A stretch of DNA of 64,000 bases, taken from Ariolimax columbianus. Taxonomy: Eukaryota > Mollusca > Gastropoda > Stylommatophora > Arionidae. The position numbers and the translations under genes were made by a program. Each line of letters starts with the position of its first letter. Positions within the stretch are counted from its first letter, which is position 1. Location of the stretch: assembly GCA_036924085.1 (NCBI GenBank), contig JAVGWX010000011.1:13697318-13761317 (forward strand), read 5' to 3'. Shown piece after piece: positions 20,396 to 31,982 of the stretch. The notes under the pieces are model-generated. The model did not search any database, was not told the DNA's origin, and was given only the letters and a program-made list of their open reading frames with translations.

Positions 20396-20640
20396 ACTAC
20401 TATATGCAGCTTATTGGACAAATAAAATTACTTTTTTGGTACATAACTGAATGCAGCTTACTGGACAAATAAAATTACTTTCTCGGTAGATAACTGAATG
20501 CTGCTTACTAAATATGTAAAAAGACGTTTTGGCTACATAACTGAATGCTGCTTACTGGACAAATAAAATTATTTTTTTCGGGATATAACTGAATGCTGCC
20601 TTCTGAATATGTAAAAAGACATTTTGGATTATAAGAGTAT
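20395..20640 (+). repeat. Degenerate tandem repeat, about 46 bp (right half)
   Basis: Units of ACTGAATGCAGCTTACTGGA plus CAAATAAAATTACTTTTT, four to five copies. Confidence 0.75.
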
Positions 20641-21241
20641 TTATCCTAATGAATATCTAAAGTGACGTTATTTTGGGGTAAATAAATAAATTAGGACACT
20701 GAACATAAAATAACGTTATTTTCGTATATCATAGTAACCAGCCTACTTTACACACATAAGAACATCATTCCATTAGCAGCACCTCGTCTTTTCAGGACAA
20801 TCTTTTACACCTGCGAGATGTAAACCTTGCTGGATCCAGGTGATTATTTAGCCCTTTTATTCTAATGCAATGTCGTGTCACAACAATCTGCTTTTAAATA
20901 AGTACTATACAAACCAATGAAACTCTGTTTGTTGTGAATTAAGACACAAGTGCCGGGCAGCGGTTCGAATCCCCCGTAAGACATGTTGTTTAATTGTTGT
21001 GGGGTGACTTGCCAGACACTGTCAACACACGACGTGGCGACAGCAGTGGCGAAGCGCACTGAAAGCATCAGCCTGACAACCCGTCGTTTTACCCCAGCAG
21101 TGGAAATAATAAAAAACGAAAGACGGCTGGACAATAGGAAGCAACATTGTTGTTACAAATAAATAAACATGCAAATAAAAACACAAGCGCAAAACACTAT
21201 TCAACTGGGGAACAATGTTAGAAAGAAAGCGGGGCAAAATC
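20641..21241. other. No gene; one tRNA T-arm-like site
   Basis: GCAGCGGTTCGAATCCCCC (near 20,955) looks like a box B/T-arm, but I see no matching box A or cloverleaf. It may be a SINE relic. Confidence 0.3.
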
Positions 21242-21254
21242 AGATCTTAAAAAG

Positions 21255-21614
21255 GGGATCAAGATGCTGAGCAGCGCAAGAGCTGCAGTGGTCAGCGACC
21301 CATAGCTGACTGCTAGCGTCAGTGCCAGCGAACCAGAGCTGCCAAGACCCTTCTACACCTCCACGCAGTGATCCTGGATAACAGGCTGCAGCAGGGCAGA
21401 CTGGCTAAGGAGAAGGGATCAAAGAGGGAATGCTAACCCGGTACTCAAAAAATGCTTGCTGAAGTCGGATGGGTTGGACCGAAAGGTGCAAATATTGCAG
21501 CCAAGGTGTAAGCTATGACACAACGCATTCCGTTCTATGGACTACATTCTACTACTTAAGCCCTTTCAGTGTTTGGTAGTGGGAGATTGAGAACGAAGAA
21601 GAAGAAGAAGAAAA
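21255..21614 (+). mobile_element. SINE-B copy 3, full length
   Basis: 360 bp with the head GATCAAGATGCTGAGCAGCG, core TTGCTGAAGTCGGATG, end GGGAGATTGAGAACGAAGAA and a (GAA)n tail. Flanked by AGATCTTAAAAAG at 21,242-21,254 and AGATCTCAAAAAG at 21,615-21,627 (one mismatch in 13). Confidence 0.9.
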
Positions 21615-21819
21615 AGATCTCAAAAAGTACCCTCACATTTTTTAAATTGACTAAATTTGAAAACAAGTTAAAGGTCTTCCGGACACAAACATGCAAAACA
21701 GAAAACAAACAGACGGTGCAACATATTCTACAGGTCTGTAGGCTCATCGAGAAGAGCAGAGTGACAATTTGGCCCTCTCACAATTCAATTGCGAAACTAA
21801 GCTATGACAATGAGAGAAG

Positions 21820-22048
21820 GTTGGGAAGGATTGTCAGGGTAATGAGGGAATGTTGGGAAGGATTGTCAGGGTAATGAGGGAATGTTGGGAAGGATTGTCA
21901 GGGTAATGAGGGAAGGTTGGGAAGGATTGTCAGGATAATGAGGGACGGTTGGGAAGGATTGTCAGGGTAATGAGGGAAGGTTGGGAAAGATTGTCAGGGT
22001 AATGAGGGAAGGTTGGGAAGGAGTGTCAGGGTAATGAGGGAAGTACTT
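21820..22048 (+). repeat. Minisatellite, 32 bp x 7
   Basis: Tandem units of GGGAAGGATTGTCAGGGTAA plus TGAGGGAAKGTT. Confidence 0.92.
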
Positions 22049-22129
22049 GCTGTTGTTTTAGAGCAATCGACGACGAAGAAGGAGAAGAATATGATGGAAC
22101 AAACATACTAGTAAATAAACAGACATACA

Positions 22130-23950
22130 TGCTCACAGCCAATCAGATGCACAAAGAATCACACAGACACACTCTTAAGCTAATGGAGAGACACACTATC
22201 AAACAAACACACAGACACACTGGTAAACAAACACACATACACACTATTAAACAAACACACAGACACACTATTAAACAAACACACAGACACACTGGTAAAC
22301 AAACACACAGACACACTATTAAAAAAACACACAGACACACTATTAAACACAGAGACACTATTTAAAAAAACCCAGACACAATATAAAACAGAGAGACACT
22401 ATTAAACAAACACACAGAGACACTATTGAAAAAACACACAGACACACTATTAAACAAACACACAGACACACTATTAAACAAACACAGAGACACACTATTA
22501 AACAGAGAGACACTATTTAATCAGCACGCAGACACACTATTAAACAGAGAGACACTATTAAACAAATACGCATAAACACTATTAAACAAACACACAGACA
22601 AACTATTAAACAGAGAGACTATTTAACCAACACACAGGCACACAATTAAACAGAGAGACACTATTTAACCAACACGCAGACACACTATTAAACAGAGAGA
22701 CACTATTAAACAAACACACATAAACACTATTAAACAGAGAGACACTATTAAACAAACACACATAAACACTATTAAACAGACAGACACTCTTAAACCAACA
22801 CACAGACACACTATTAAACAGAGAGACACTATTAAACAAACACACATAAACACTATTAAACAAGCACACAGACACACTTTTAAACAGAGAGACACTATTA
22901 AATAAACACACAGGCACACTATTAAACAAACACAGACAAACTATTAAACAGAGAGACACTATTAAACAAGCACACATGCACACTATTAAACAAAGAGACA
23001 CTATTAAACAAACACACAGACAAACTATTAAACAGAAAGACACTATTTAACCAACACGCAGACACACTATTAAACAGAGAGACACTATTTAACCAACACA
23101 CAGACACACTATTAAACAGAGACACTATTAAACCACGCACAGACACTATTAAACAGATAGACACTATTAAACAAACACACATACAAACTATTAAACAGAG
23201 AGACACTATTTAACAAACACGCAGACACACTATAAAACAGAGAGACACTATATAACCAACACACAGACACACTATTAAACCACACACAGACACTATTAAA
23301 CAGGGAGACACTATTAAACAAACACACAGACAAACTATTACACAGAGAGACACTATTAAACCAAAACATAGACACACTATTAAACAAACACACAAACACA
23401 ATATTAAACAGAGAAACACTAATAAACCAACACACATACATACTATTAAACAGAGAGACACTATTTAACCAACACACAGACACTATTAAATAGAGAGACA
23501 CTATTTAACCAACACACATACACACTAGTAAACAGAGAGACACTATTTAACCAACACACATAGACACTATTAAACAGAGAGACACTATTAAACCAACACA
23601 CAGTTACACTATTAAACAGAGAGACACTATTTAACCAACACACATACACACTATTAAATAGAGAGACAGTATTTAACCAACACACATACACACTATTAAA
23701 CAGAGAGACACTATTAAACCAACACACATACACACTAGTAAACAGAGAGACACTATTTAACCAACACACATACACACTATTAAACAGAGAGACACTATTT
23801 AACCAACAGACAGTTACACTATTAAACAGAGAGACACTATTAAACCAACACACATACACACTAGTAAACAGAGAGACACTATTAAACCAACACACAGACA
23901 CACTATTAAACAGAGAGACACTATTTAACCAACACACATACACATGTTAA
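22130..23950 (+). repeat. 1.8 kb array of ACACACAGACACACTATTAAACA type
   Basis: A mosaic of two short modules: CAAACACACAGACACACTAT plus TAAA, and AACAGAGAGACACTATT. Spacing is irregular (about 22-50 bp). All long minus-strand frames here (VSLFNSV/CLCVCLIV repeats) are translations of it. Confidence 0.92.
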
Positions 23951-24664
23951 CAAGCTAGCAGCACAAACAAAGAGAAGCAAAAACAAACACACATACAGTC
24001 AATTAAGCGAACAGACACGCGTGTTCACAAGCAAGCAGCACAACAAGATGCATAAAGAAACAAACACACATTTAATAACATTAGAATGCAATTTAGCTAA
24101 AGTGGGAATAAAAATTGCAACTCTTAAAAGACCATCAAAACAACAACATGCTAAAAACACGATAATTTTAACATGGTGAAACTCAACTGGGGAAGACAAT
24201 TAATGATACGTGCAGGTTGACACACACGCAAATAGAAGCATTAACAATTTAAACATCTTCTTTGCCAGATTATTGTAGAAACACAGTTATTCACTGTGGT
24301 ATTCCTGTATCACATATTGTATATCGTTTCCAGATTTTTCTTTCATAATCAAAATGGATGTAGCATATTTGGCAGGATGTTTGTATTTGTGATTAGGGGA
24401 GTGTGTACATGCAGGAGTTGGAGAGTCTTTTAGTCTGATGATGATGAAGATTTCAATTGCCATCTCCAAAACTAAGGATGACTGCACTTGACTTCCAACA
24501 TTCTCTTCCTCGTTTCTTGATGTTAGAGACTTCGAGAGACTGATATTAGTCCCTCAATATCAATAAACGAGGCAGGTAGGATAGTGTCATGATGCGTGAA
24601 ACCCACCCCCGCTGCTAAAATATACCATACAATTGACATAGCCCCACCTACCGCTAAAAGAAGT
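23951..24664. other. No feature recognised
   Basis: About 700 bp of A-rich DNA. Nothing recognised. Confidence 0.35.
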
Positions 24665-24761
24665 GCGGCTTCTGAAATTTAATGAAAAAAAAAAGGAAAA
24701 CGATCCTAGTCACCCAATGTTTGGACACCTGGAGCAGATCACAAGACTCAAATCCAGGCAT
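24665..24761 (+). mobile_element. LINE-X copy 2, left part
   Basis: Codes for a KKKENDPSHPMFGHLEQITR stretch that matches the LINE-X left part at 8,960-9,037. Interrupted by LINE-N copy 3. Confidence 0.68.
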
Positions 24762-25187
24762 TATTACCAGTTGAACAGAAGAGAGCAGGTCATGGTCTTC
24801 AGACTCCGCACAGGCCACAACAGACTGAGATACCACCTATTCAATAAACTGAAGATAGGTGGCCCTGACGAATGCACCTGCGGTACAGGGAAAATGACCG
24901 CTGAACAAAATTGCCCGACATACGAGGACCAGAGAAAGCACATGTAGCCATCACCAGTGGCAACACTAGACAAGCTCTATGGCAGTGTCGACACCCTTAG
25001 GATGACAGCTGCTTTCTTCGAACAAATACAAGTTGACGTCTGACAGCGTATGAAGAAGAAGAAGAAGAAGAAGAAGAAGAAGAAGAAGAAAAAGAAGAAG
25101 AAGAAGAAGAAAAAGAAAAAGAAAAAGAAGAAGAGAAAGAGAAAGAGAAAGAGAAAGAGGGAGAGGGAGAGGGAGAATAAGAAAAAT
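24762..25187 (+). mobile_element. LINE-N copy 3, nested in LINE-X
   Basis: 426-bp 5'-truncated copy. The start YYQLNRREQV is the same start as in copy 1. The knuckle has lost its HLL segment (EQNCP instead of EHLLQNCP), and a stop follows. The 3' end is CTGACAGCGTATGAAGAAG with a long, decayed GAA/GAAA tail. A perfect 12-bp direct repeat, AAATCCAGGCAT, flanks it at 24,750-24,761 and 25,188-25,199. Confidence 0.9.
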
Positions 25188-25199
25188 AAATCCAGGCAT

Positions 25200-25565
25200 A
25201 GTTTCCTTTAATCGACAAAGCCACACAGTTAAGTCCTGAAAGTCGTCGCACTGAATTATGGCACGAAATGATACAAGACCCAGGGATCGAGCTTCAGGAG
25301 GAACCTGCTCCTGTACACCACTGACCCTACTTACTTTGAAAGACAGAAAGTAGACTTCGAAATGGTGTATCACGATGTAAGAAGAACATGAAGAGATTGG
25401 GGTCTCTCAGACGACGATACATGTGACTGCGGTGAGGTACAGGATCCAGGTTATCTGATGATTTGTCACAACCTTCCTTCCGAATGACAGGGCAATTCAT
25501 GTCACTGAACACTGGATGAACGCTATATAACGTGGTGCTTGGACAAGGAAAGCAAGTAAGTACTT
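25200..25565 (+). mobile_element. LINE-X copy 2, right part
   Basis: Broken frames related to 12,580-12,996: TGGCACGAAATGATACAAGA corresponds to the WRETMQD stretch, then CGATCGAGCTTCAGGAGG-like sequence, then GTGACTGCGGTGAGGTACAG for the knuckle. It ends GTGGTGCTTGGACAAGGAAA and AAGTAAGTA. Stops and frameshifts show decay. Confidence 0.72.
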
Positions 25566-25654
25566 GATGTTGCTTTGCCATGTAAAGACTTCTTTTTGCA
25601 TACCTGTTTTCCTTATTTCCCCCCAGTAACGTTTCCAGCATACTATCGTATCTA

Positions 25655-25790
25655 TTTAAGCTAGTTCAAGTATTCCCAGAATTACAAGTATTCTACGCAT
25701 TCCAAGTATTCAAAGAATTCCTAGTAATCTAAGTATTCCAAAAATTCCAAGAATTCAAGTAAGAATCTCAGAAATTTGAGTTGAAATATT
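25655..25790 (+). repeat. Short degenerate repeat, about 10-bp
   Basis: Repeated CCAAGAATTC / CAAGTATTCC words. Confidence 0.6.
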
Positions 25791-26455
25791 AGATTGATAA
25801 TATTAGGTGCGCAATTCGGTACGAACATTTATGTATCTCAAAGAGTTTAACCCTTTTATGTGACATTCGCAAAATCGATTAACTAAATAGTTGAAAACAG
25901 GAAATGTTGAATATTGAAGGCAAGGAGAAGTTATGCTGTCATCTGAGCATTTAAAAAGCCATCTAGGGCGCTGAAAACAGAATGGATCAATAATAACCTT
26001 CGAAGAGTGCTCTATTAAACACGCACAGATTAGTTGTGTTTTGTTTAATTCATCAAGCTTGCTGATATTACATTGACATTTCCAAGTACGTTTTATATTT
26101 GCATCTTTAGGGCTAAATACAGAATAAATATACGATTTTGGCGGTATAGAAAATCTTACTTTTAATATAAATACAACAGTGCTTTGAAATTTAGTTAATT
26201 ATGAAGTCGTTTGATAAATTTTTATATTCTCTATGAAATAAAATATCGTGAATATGTATTTTATTCTTGCTTCTGGAATTTAATTAATTTTTGAGGCAAA
26301 GAAAACAAACTGTTGACTTCTACTGCACGCGTATAACAAAAGTAGAACTGTTTGGGTGATCCAAGGAAAACCCCATGGCGGATAGACATATGATGGGACA
26401 TAAATCCTACAAAAACATGTATATCGTAGGATTTTTTTATTGCATGACAGCTCAC
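25791..26455. other. Unannotated; holds one dispersed 70-bp repeat
   Basis: 26,067-26,140 (ACATTGACATTTCCAAGTAC, GTTTTATATTTGCATCTTTA) recurs at 29,087-29,155 in the same orientation. The remainder shows nothing. Confidence 0.5.
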
Positions 26456-26600
26456 CCCCCCCCCCCCCCCCCTTCCCAGTGAACCCAGCTGTAAATCAGT
26501 ACCTGGCGAGATCAGTGGAAAATGTTGGAGCCGCGTTGCAAGCTGCGGAGTTCTTGCTGTTTCCTGCACTTTCAGTAATGAAAGGAACTGAGACCAGCTG
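26456..26600 (+). mobile_element. SINE body fragment with poly-C
   Basis: After a C18-20 run comes AGTGAACCCAGCTGTAAATC plus AGTACCTGGCGA. This CAGCTGTAAATgGGTACCTGG-type stretch is a body commonly found behind tRNA-like SINE heads, also visible at 34,850 and 43,170. No head is visible here. Confidence 0.4.
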
Positions 26601-26969
26601 AGAGCACCCTGGGGCAATGAAGTCGATTATATGAGTAATTTTGCATTTTTCAAACTGTCAGCTTGTCTTGTAAGACTTTTTTTTATTTCCAATCCTCAAT
26701 TAGATTAATATTCTTTGAGAAACTGAAGATGTGGATATTCAGAGGTAAATAGGGAGTGAGGTATCTAGTTAGGTCTTCGTAGAGTGAGAGGGCGGGCTGA
26801 TTATCGCGGCGCAGAGCGGTTCGTACAGAACAAAAGCTACTAGCGACCATGGAGATGAAAGTAGTGACTGCAGATCTGAGATGACTTTTCTGGACCTTTT
26901 TAACAGGGACAGTCATCGTTTCAGATTCCCATTCTTTGCTTCATAAGGTACAGAAGTGCTGGCAAAGAC
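26601..26969. other. No feature recognised
   Basis: Minus-strand open frame of 77 codons (26,683-26,916) without recognisable motif. Left unassigned. Confidence 0.3.
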
Positions 26970-27430
26970 ATGAGTGGATGGAAACTTGAAGCATCAAACC
27001 TGGAAGAGCTGGTATGGATCCACTACCCTTGTCATTCTGGGGTTGAGGGCAATGAAAGAGCTGACATCCTGGCTTCACAGGCAACAATTACAGGTAGATT
27101 AGACATGGAATAGCAGTGACATTTGTAAGTCTATCAATGATCACCTGTTGGATGGAAACATTGCAATAGATCAATCATCAATTACATTCTGCAGATATTT
27201 TACATCGAACGAGGTTCTAGCGGACTTGGGCGCAAGAAATGACGGAATAATAGTGTGCACAACCAACGAGCTGAAGAAACCATCATCATCAACATCCTTC
27301 GCCATTTATTGAAAAATTGAGCACCTACTGGCATGCCCGGAATTCTGTGAAGTAGACTCTTAGGAACAGAACAGACTTGAAAAGCTGAATGCGCATCAAG
27401 TGGACAGAAAACACAAAACAGCAGCATATC
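26970..27430 (+). mobile_element. LINE RNase H remnant
   Basis: Plus strand codes for LEELVWIHYPCHSGVEGNERAD, the His and last Asp motifs of a LINE RNase H (W-x-PGHxG-x-GNE-AD). The Pro-Gly of the loop is altered. A broken ERGSSGLGRK stretch follows. It differs from LINE-N and belongs to another element. Confidence 0.68.
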
Positions 27431-27559
27431 AGAAAGTCATTGAGAGGTTTAGCTGGAAAAGGTGAATAGCGCATAAAGTGAGCAGAAAACACAAAACAGC
27501 AACATATCAGAAGGTCATTGAGAAGTTTAGCTGCAAATTAAAACCATTGAACATATCAG

Positions 27560-27795
27560 TGCTGTTCATTCCATGACCTTCTAAGATCGTTGGGGCACCC
27601 CTGTTGACACCCCCACAACCCAACGCCGTCCCTCTCTGTCTGAGGTTGCTTTATGTACATCCTCGGGTCGTAGGTTAGTCCATTTATGGATGTTGTCTTC
27701 CCATTGTTTTTTTGGGCGCCGCTTCATCGTTTTCCTTGTACTGTGTCTTGTAGTATCGTATTTGCAAGACCTTTGGACCTCCAGACGTGACCATA
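27560..27795 (-). mobile_element. LINE C-terminal remnant
   Basis: Minus strand, in shifting frames: GHVWRSKGLANTILQDTVQG, KR-SGAQKKQWEDNI-type motif, DREGRRWVVGV. This is the usual end of a LINE RT protein (G-K-R-x-x-G-x-x-K-x-x-W-x-D-N-I). At least two frameshifts. Confidence 0.7.
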
Positions 27796-27825
27796 TCTAG
27801 TCAGCTACCGAATTTTGTCCAGATA

Positions 27826-28106
27826 TAACGTGAAACAAACACGAAATGTCCAGATTTGACGATAAGCATGACATGTCCAGATATAACGACAAACACAACA
27901 TGTCTAGATATAACGACAAACACAACATGTCTAGATATAACGACAAACACAGCTTGTCCAGATATAACGACAAACACAACATGTCTAGATATAACGACAA
28001 ACACAGCTTGTCCAGATATAACGACACACACAACATGTCTAGAAATAACGACACACACAACATGTCTAGAAATAACGACAAACACAACATGTCTAGATAT
28101 AAGTAA
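27826..28106 (+). repeat. Minisatellite, 27 bp x 10 (left block)
   Basis: Units of ACATGTCTAGATATAACGAC plus AAACACA. All three frames are open on parts of both strands because the period is a multiple of three. Confidence 0.92.
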
Positions 28107-28394
28107 AGGTAAAGTAAAGGCCGCCGTCCATCGCAGACGATGATGGCATAATTTATTTCCTGGAGCTATTTTTAGTAAAGATTAAATGCATTATTTCTTT
28201 TTATCCTCACTCTCTCGTCTCAAGCCGCCTGACCCCAGTGGAAAGTCATGGAACATACGACTAGGGGGAGACTACGAGATGCAGGGGACTCCGCCTCAAG
28301 CACCTGTGAAAAAGACGATGGAGTTCGAGGTCGAATCCACACCACCTGATCACGAGGCCGACGGCTTAACCACTTTGCAACGGAATCCTCAATG
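28107..28394 (-). mobile_element. SINE-C: tRNA-derived, inserted in the 27-bp array
   Basis: On the minus strand the head GCAAAGTGGTTAAGCCGTCG fits a Pol III box A and GTGTGGATTCGACCTCG a box B, with Leu/Ser-like spacing. The 3' end is AAAGGCGGCC-side CTTTACTTTACCTTTACTT, a (TTTAC)n tail. The element divides the minisatellite into two blocks. Confidence 0.65.
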
Positions 28395-28815
28395 TCCAAA
28401 TATGACGACAAACACAACATGTTCAGAAATGACGACAAACAAAGACAAGATGTCCGGATATAACGACAAACACAAAATGTCCAGATATAACGATAAAAAC
28501 AACATGTCTAAATATAACGACAAACAAACAACATGTCCGGATATAACGACAACACGAAATGTCCAGATATAACGACAACACGAAATGTCCTGATATAACG
28601 TCACACACAACATATCCAGATATAACGTCACACACAACATATCCAGATATAACGTCACACACAACATATCCAGATATAGTGACAACACAATATGTTCGGA
28701 TATAAGGACATACAAACACACCATATCGCGATATAACAACAAACACAACATGTCCAAATATAACAACAAACACAACATGTCCAAATATAACAAAAAACAC
28801 AACATGTCCATACAT
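28395..28815 (+). repeat. Minisatellite, 27 bp x 15 (right block)
   Basis: Same family as the left block, more diverged, with units such as ACATATCCAGATATAACGTC. Confidence 0.9.
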
Positions 28816-29462
28816 AACTTCAAACACAATCTTCTGAAGATAACTGATATTATCTGATGAACTAAAACAAAACAATACTGATCACATCTTCAAATAACAA
28901 ACACAATAATCTTGGCACATAAAGTAGCTGGACAAATATAATAATTGCTGTATGACTTTCATACCCCCGTTTCGTTCAAAGATAGCATCAAGAGAATTAG
29001 TTATTTTATCCTGTATTATATTTATATGAATTAAACATTTGACGTTCGCAAGATTTCCATTGACATTTCCAAGAAAACATAAAATGTGTACATTGACATT
29101 TCCAAGTACGTTTTTTATTTGCATCTTTAGCCCTCAAAAATGCAGTTTAAATATAAGGTTTTGTCGATCAGAGGAAGGCAAGTAATGGAGATATTTTAGG
29201 ATCATCAATATTAATTAAATGTCGATCTTCAACTTTAACAAACATGCCTAACAACGTCGCTAACAAATAAGCCTAAAACGTGGACCTATGAAGTCTATCT
29301 ACAAGAAGACTTAATATTTATATCTTGGATGTCTACAAAAAAGACCTACAAGCTTTATGTAACCGTATAACTCTCGAGACGTAAATAATCATTGCTTTTT
29401 TTCAAGCATGTCGTGAGAGACGACAATGAAGGTTGTGTGTGGCTCCGGCAAGATCACCTATT
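28816..29462. other. No gene; dispersed 70-bp repeat
   Basis: 29,087-29,155 repeats 26,067-26,140. From 29,220 to 29,350 there is a loose repeat of AACAAATAAGCCTAAAACGT type, also seen at 31,140-31,210. Confidence 0.45.
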
Positions 29463-30150
29463 ACTATAAAACCTAACTCACTAAACGTCTTTATACTGGC
29501 TAGGAAGACTTTGCAGAGTCTGTATACAATTAGTTTCATTTACATTTCCTTGCTCTAAAAGCTATGCGCATGCAATCTATTCTTAAATGTATTAATTGTC
29601 CCTGCCTCCAGTACTTCATGAGGCAATGCATTCTAAGGATTCACCACTGTCTATATATCTCCTAATAATATTTCCTAAATATTTCCTAATATCTAATCTG
29701 GACCTTTCTTTAATTAATTTGTAGCTATAGCCTCTGGTTCTTCTTGGAGGTAGTGGTATTTTTTTTTTAAACTTGTTATAATCTAATTTACCCTTTCGTT
29801 TGATTATCTTATAAACCTGTATTAGATCATCTGGAATTCTCCGTTTTAGACACTGTTGGCCGGTTTTTCTGAGTCTTTCCTCATTACTGTAATTTTGGAA
29901 TCCTACTATCAGCTCTGTCGATCTTTTTTTGTATCCTTTCTAGCATGTTTATATTTTCTCCAAGATAAGGACTTCACACATGTACACAGTACTCCAATCT
30001 AGGACTAACTAATGCTTTACACAGTTTGACTATCACTTCCTTGCTCCTAAGTTTTATTTGTTCTTGTTATCATACCTGGCATTGCATTTGCCTTTTTCAC
30101 TGCTATTTGGACTTGCTCACTCACTTTACCTGTATTATCGATTATAACCC
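29463..30150 (-). mobile_element. CR1/L2-like LINE, RT C-terminal 0.7 kb
   Basis: Minus strand, broken frames: VKKANAMPGMITRTNK, LEYCVHVWSPYLGENINMLE (the R-x-x-LEY-x-x-x-W-x-P motif), ERIQKKIDR, then a FKNRLHAHSF-like C-terminus. These are hallmarks of CR1/L2/Rex-type LINEs. Related 3' fragments at 20,173-20,395 and 47,985-48,430 point the same way. Confidence 0.78.
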
Positions 30151-30159
30151 ATAGGTGGG

Positions 30160-30590
30160 GAGGAAGACTAACGTCTGGTCAGGCAAAATATACTGATCAG
30201 ACATATTAGTCAGGGTCAGGCACAACATACTGATCAGACAAGTTAGTCGGGGTCAGGCAAAATATACTGATCAGACAAGTTAGTCAGGGTCAGGCAAAAT
30301 ATACTGGCCAAGACCATGACTTCGGCTTCCTTGTAGCTCTCTCTGAAATCGGGCTGTTTTCATGGCAGACTGGCTAACGAGGGGAGGGATCGACGCGATT
30401 CAATTAGTAGTAGCGACACGCAAATGAAGCCAAATACAGAACAACCGCCTGGAGAACCTGGTTCACCTTCATTTGCACGTTTGGGATGGAAGGAAAGCTA
30501 CTGTAACCCGTCACCTAATGTCTTTTTAGCGCACAAAAGAGTAACCTACTCAATGTGGACATTCAAAACAACAACAACATAACCCTTAGG
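30160..30590 (+). mobile_element. Family D copy 1, with 37-bp repeats and (ACA)n tail
   Basis: Starts with about four 37-bp units (30,175-30,315: TACTGATCAGACAAGTTAGT, CAGGGTCAGGCAAAATA). A unique body follows with TGGCTAACGAGGGGAGGGAT and CACGCAAATGAAGCCAAATA. It ends AATGTGGACATTCAAAACAA and (CAA)n. The reverse complement matches 59,365-59,810 and 62,499-62,700. No coding capacity. TGGCTAACGAGGGGAGGGATC resembles a SINE-B stretch. Confidence 0.7.
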
Positions 30591-30634
30591 TTATAGAAAC
30601 GGTACTAGAAATAACACCAAGCAAACTTTCATAA

Positions 30635-30962
30635 AACTCCATAAAGCTACATCAAATGCGGTATTCCACATTGATTCCACCAAATGCAGTTACACCTACA
30701 TTCTATCAAAAGCAGTGTTAAGCCTAGATTCCACAAAAAGCAGTGTTACACCTAGATTCCACCAAATGCAGTGTTGCACATTGATTCCACCAAATGCATT
30801 GTTACATCAAATTCCATCAAAAGCAGTGTTAAACCTATATTCTACAGAAAGCAGTGTTACACCTAGATTCCACTAAAATCAGTATTACACCTAGATTTCT
30901 CCAAACGCAGTGTTACACCATGATTTACCAAATGCAGTGTTAAACCTAGATTCTACCAAATG
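30635..30962 (+). repeat. Minisatellite, about 28 bp x 12
   Basis: Units of GATTCCACCAAATGCAGTGT plus TACACCTA, moderately diverged. Confidence 0.88.
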
Positions 30963-31215
30963 GTGAGACGAGAAAAGAATGTAGTTTAAAATATAGATAT
31001 GATTCGGACATTAACAAATGTGTCTAAAATATAGACATTTCATTTGTCTAAATTTTAGACTTTTGACATCAATCCAAAATGTTGACCTATGACATTAACA
31101 AATATGTCTAAAATGTGAACATACAAAATTAACCGAATTGAAACCTTTGATACTGACAGGTGAGCCTAGTATGTGCATGATCAATACTTGCAAATAAGCC
31201 TAAATTATGGACATG
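30963..31215 (+). repeat. Degenerate repeat of AAATGTCTAAAATATAGACAT
   Basis: Loose, partly palindromic units around GTCTAAAATRTAGACAT with variable spacing. Confidence 0.5.
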
Positions 31216-31334
31216 GGACATTGTGACATTGCAAAGTTTACAGCCTGTGCATGTTATGTCTAGTTACACAATCTCACTGCGCTGGAGGGCAGGGTCACTT
31301 GAAAACTACGAAACGAACATTTACATTTTCATGC

Positions 31335-31795
31335 GTTCGTTCGTTTTCTTAGAGGCTCCGTTCGTTTTCTTAGAGGATCTGTTCGTTTTCTTAGAGGCTC
31401 CGTTCGTTTTTCAGAGGCTCCGTTTGTTTTCTCAGAGGCTCCGTTCGTTTTCTCAGAGGCTCCGTTCGTTTTCTTTGAGGCTCCGTTCGTTTTCTTTGAG
31501 GCTCCGTTCGTTTTCTTAGAGGCTCCGTTCCTTTTCTTTGAGGCTCCGTTCGTTTTCTTAGAGGCTCTGTTCGTTTTTATTTAGGCCCCGTTCGTTTTCT
31601 TAGAAGCTCCGTTCGTTTTATTAGAGGCTCCGTTCGTTTTTATTTAGGCCCCGTTCGTTTTCTTAGAGGCTCCGTTCGTTTTCTTAGAGGCTCCGTTCGT
31701 TTTTATTTAGGCCCCGTTCGTTTTCTTATAGGCTCCGTTCGTTTTCTTTGAGGCTCCGTTCGTTTTCTCAGAGGCTCCGTTCGTTTTCTTAGAGT
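31335..31795 (+). repeat. Minisatellite, 21 bp x 22
   Basis: Units of TTCGTTTTCTTAGAGGCTCC plus G, with TTTATTTAGGCCCC variants repeating every few units. Confidence 0.93.
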
Positions 31796-31982
31796 CAAGC
31801 CCCTTACTTCTCAGCTATATCTGTAAACTACGAATGAAATCGGTTCAAATTGCAACAAGTGAAAATACGTACGATGTGCATGATGACGTCACTTATGGTG
31901 TAAACAGCACATACTAACCGTCAAGTTTGCAAAATTGTATTATCCTCCGACTCATAGTTTCCTCAGCAGACCGTTGAAAACA

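Noticed and set aside
20945..20985. tRNA gene (GGTTCGAATCCCC T-arm)
   Set aside because: No D-arm, anticodon arm or acceptor pairing could be drawn around it.
22143..23943. Series of Cys/Val/Leu-rich minus-strand frames resembling membrane proteins
   Set aside because: All come from the CACACAGA/ATTAAACA array. Period and composition explain them.
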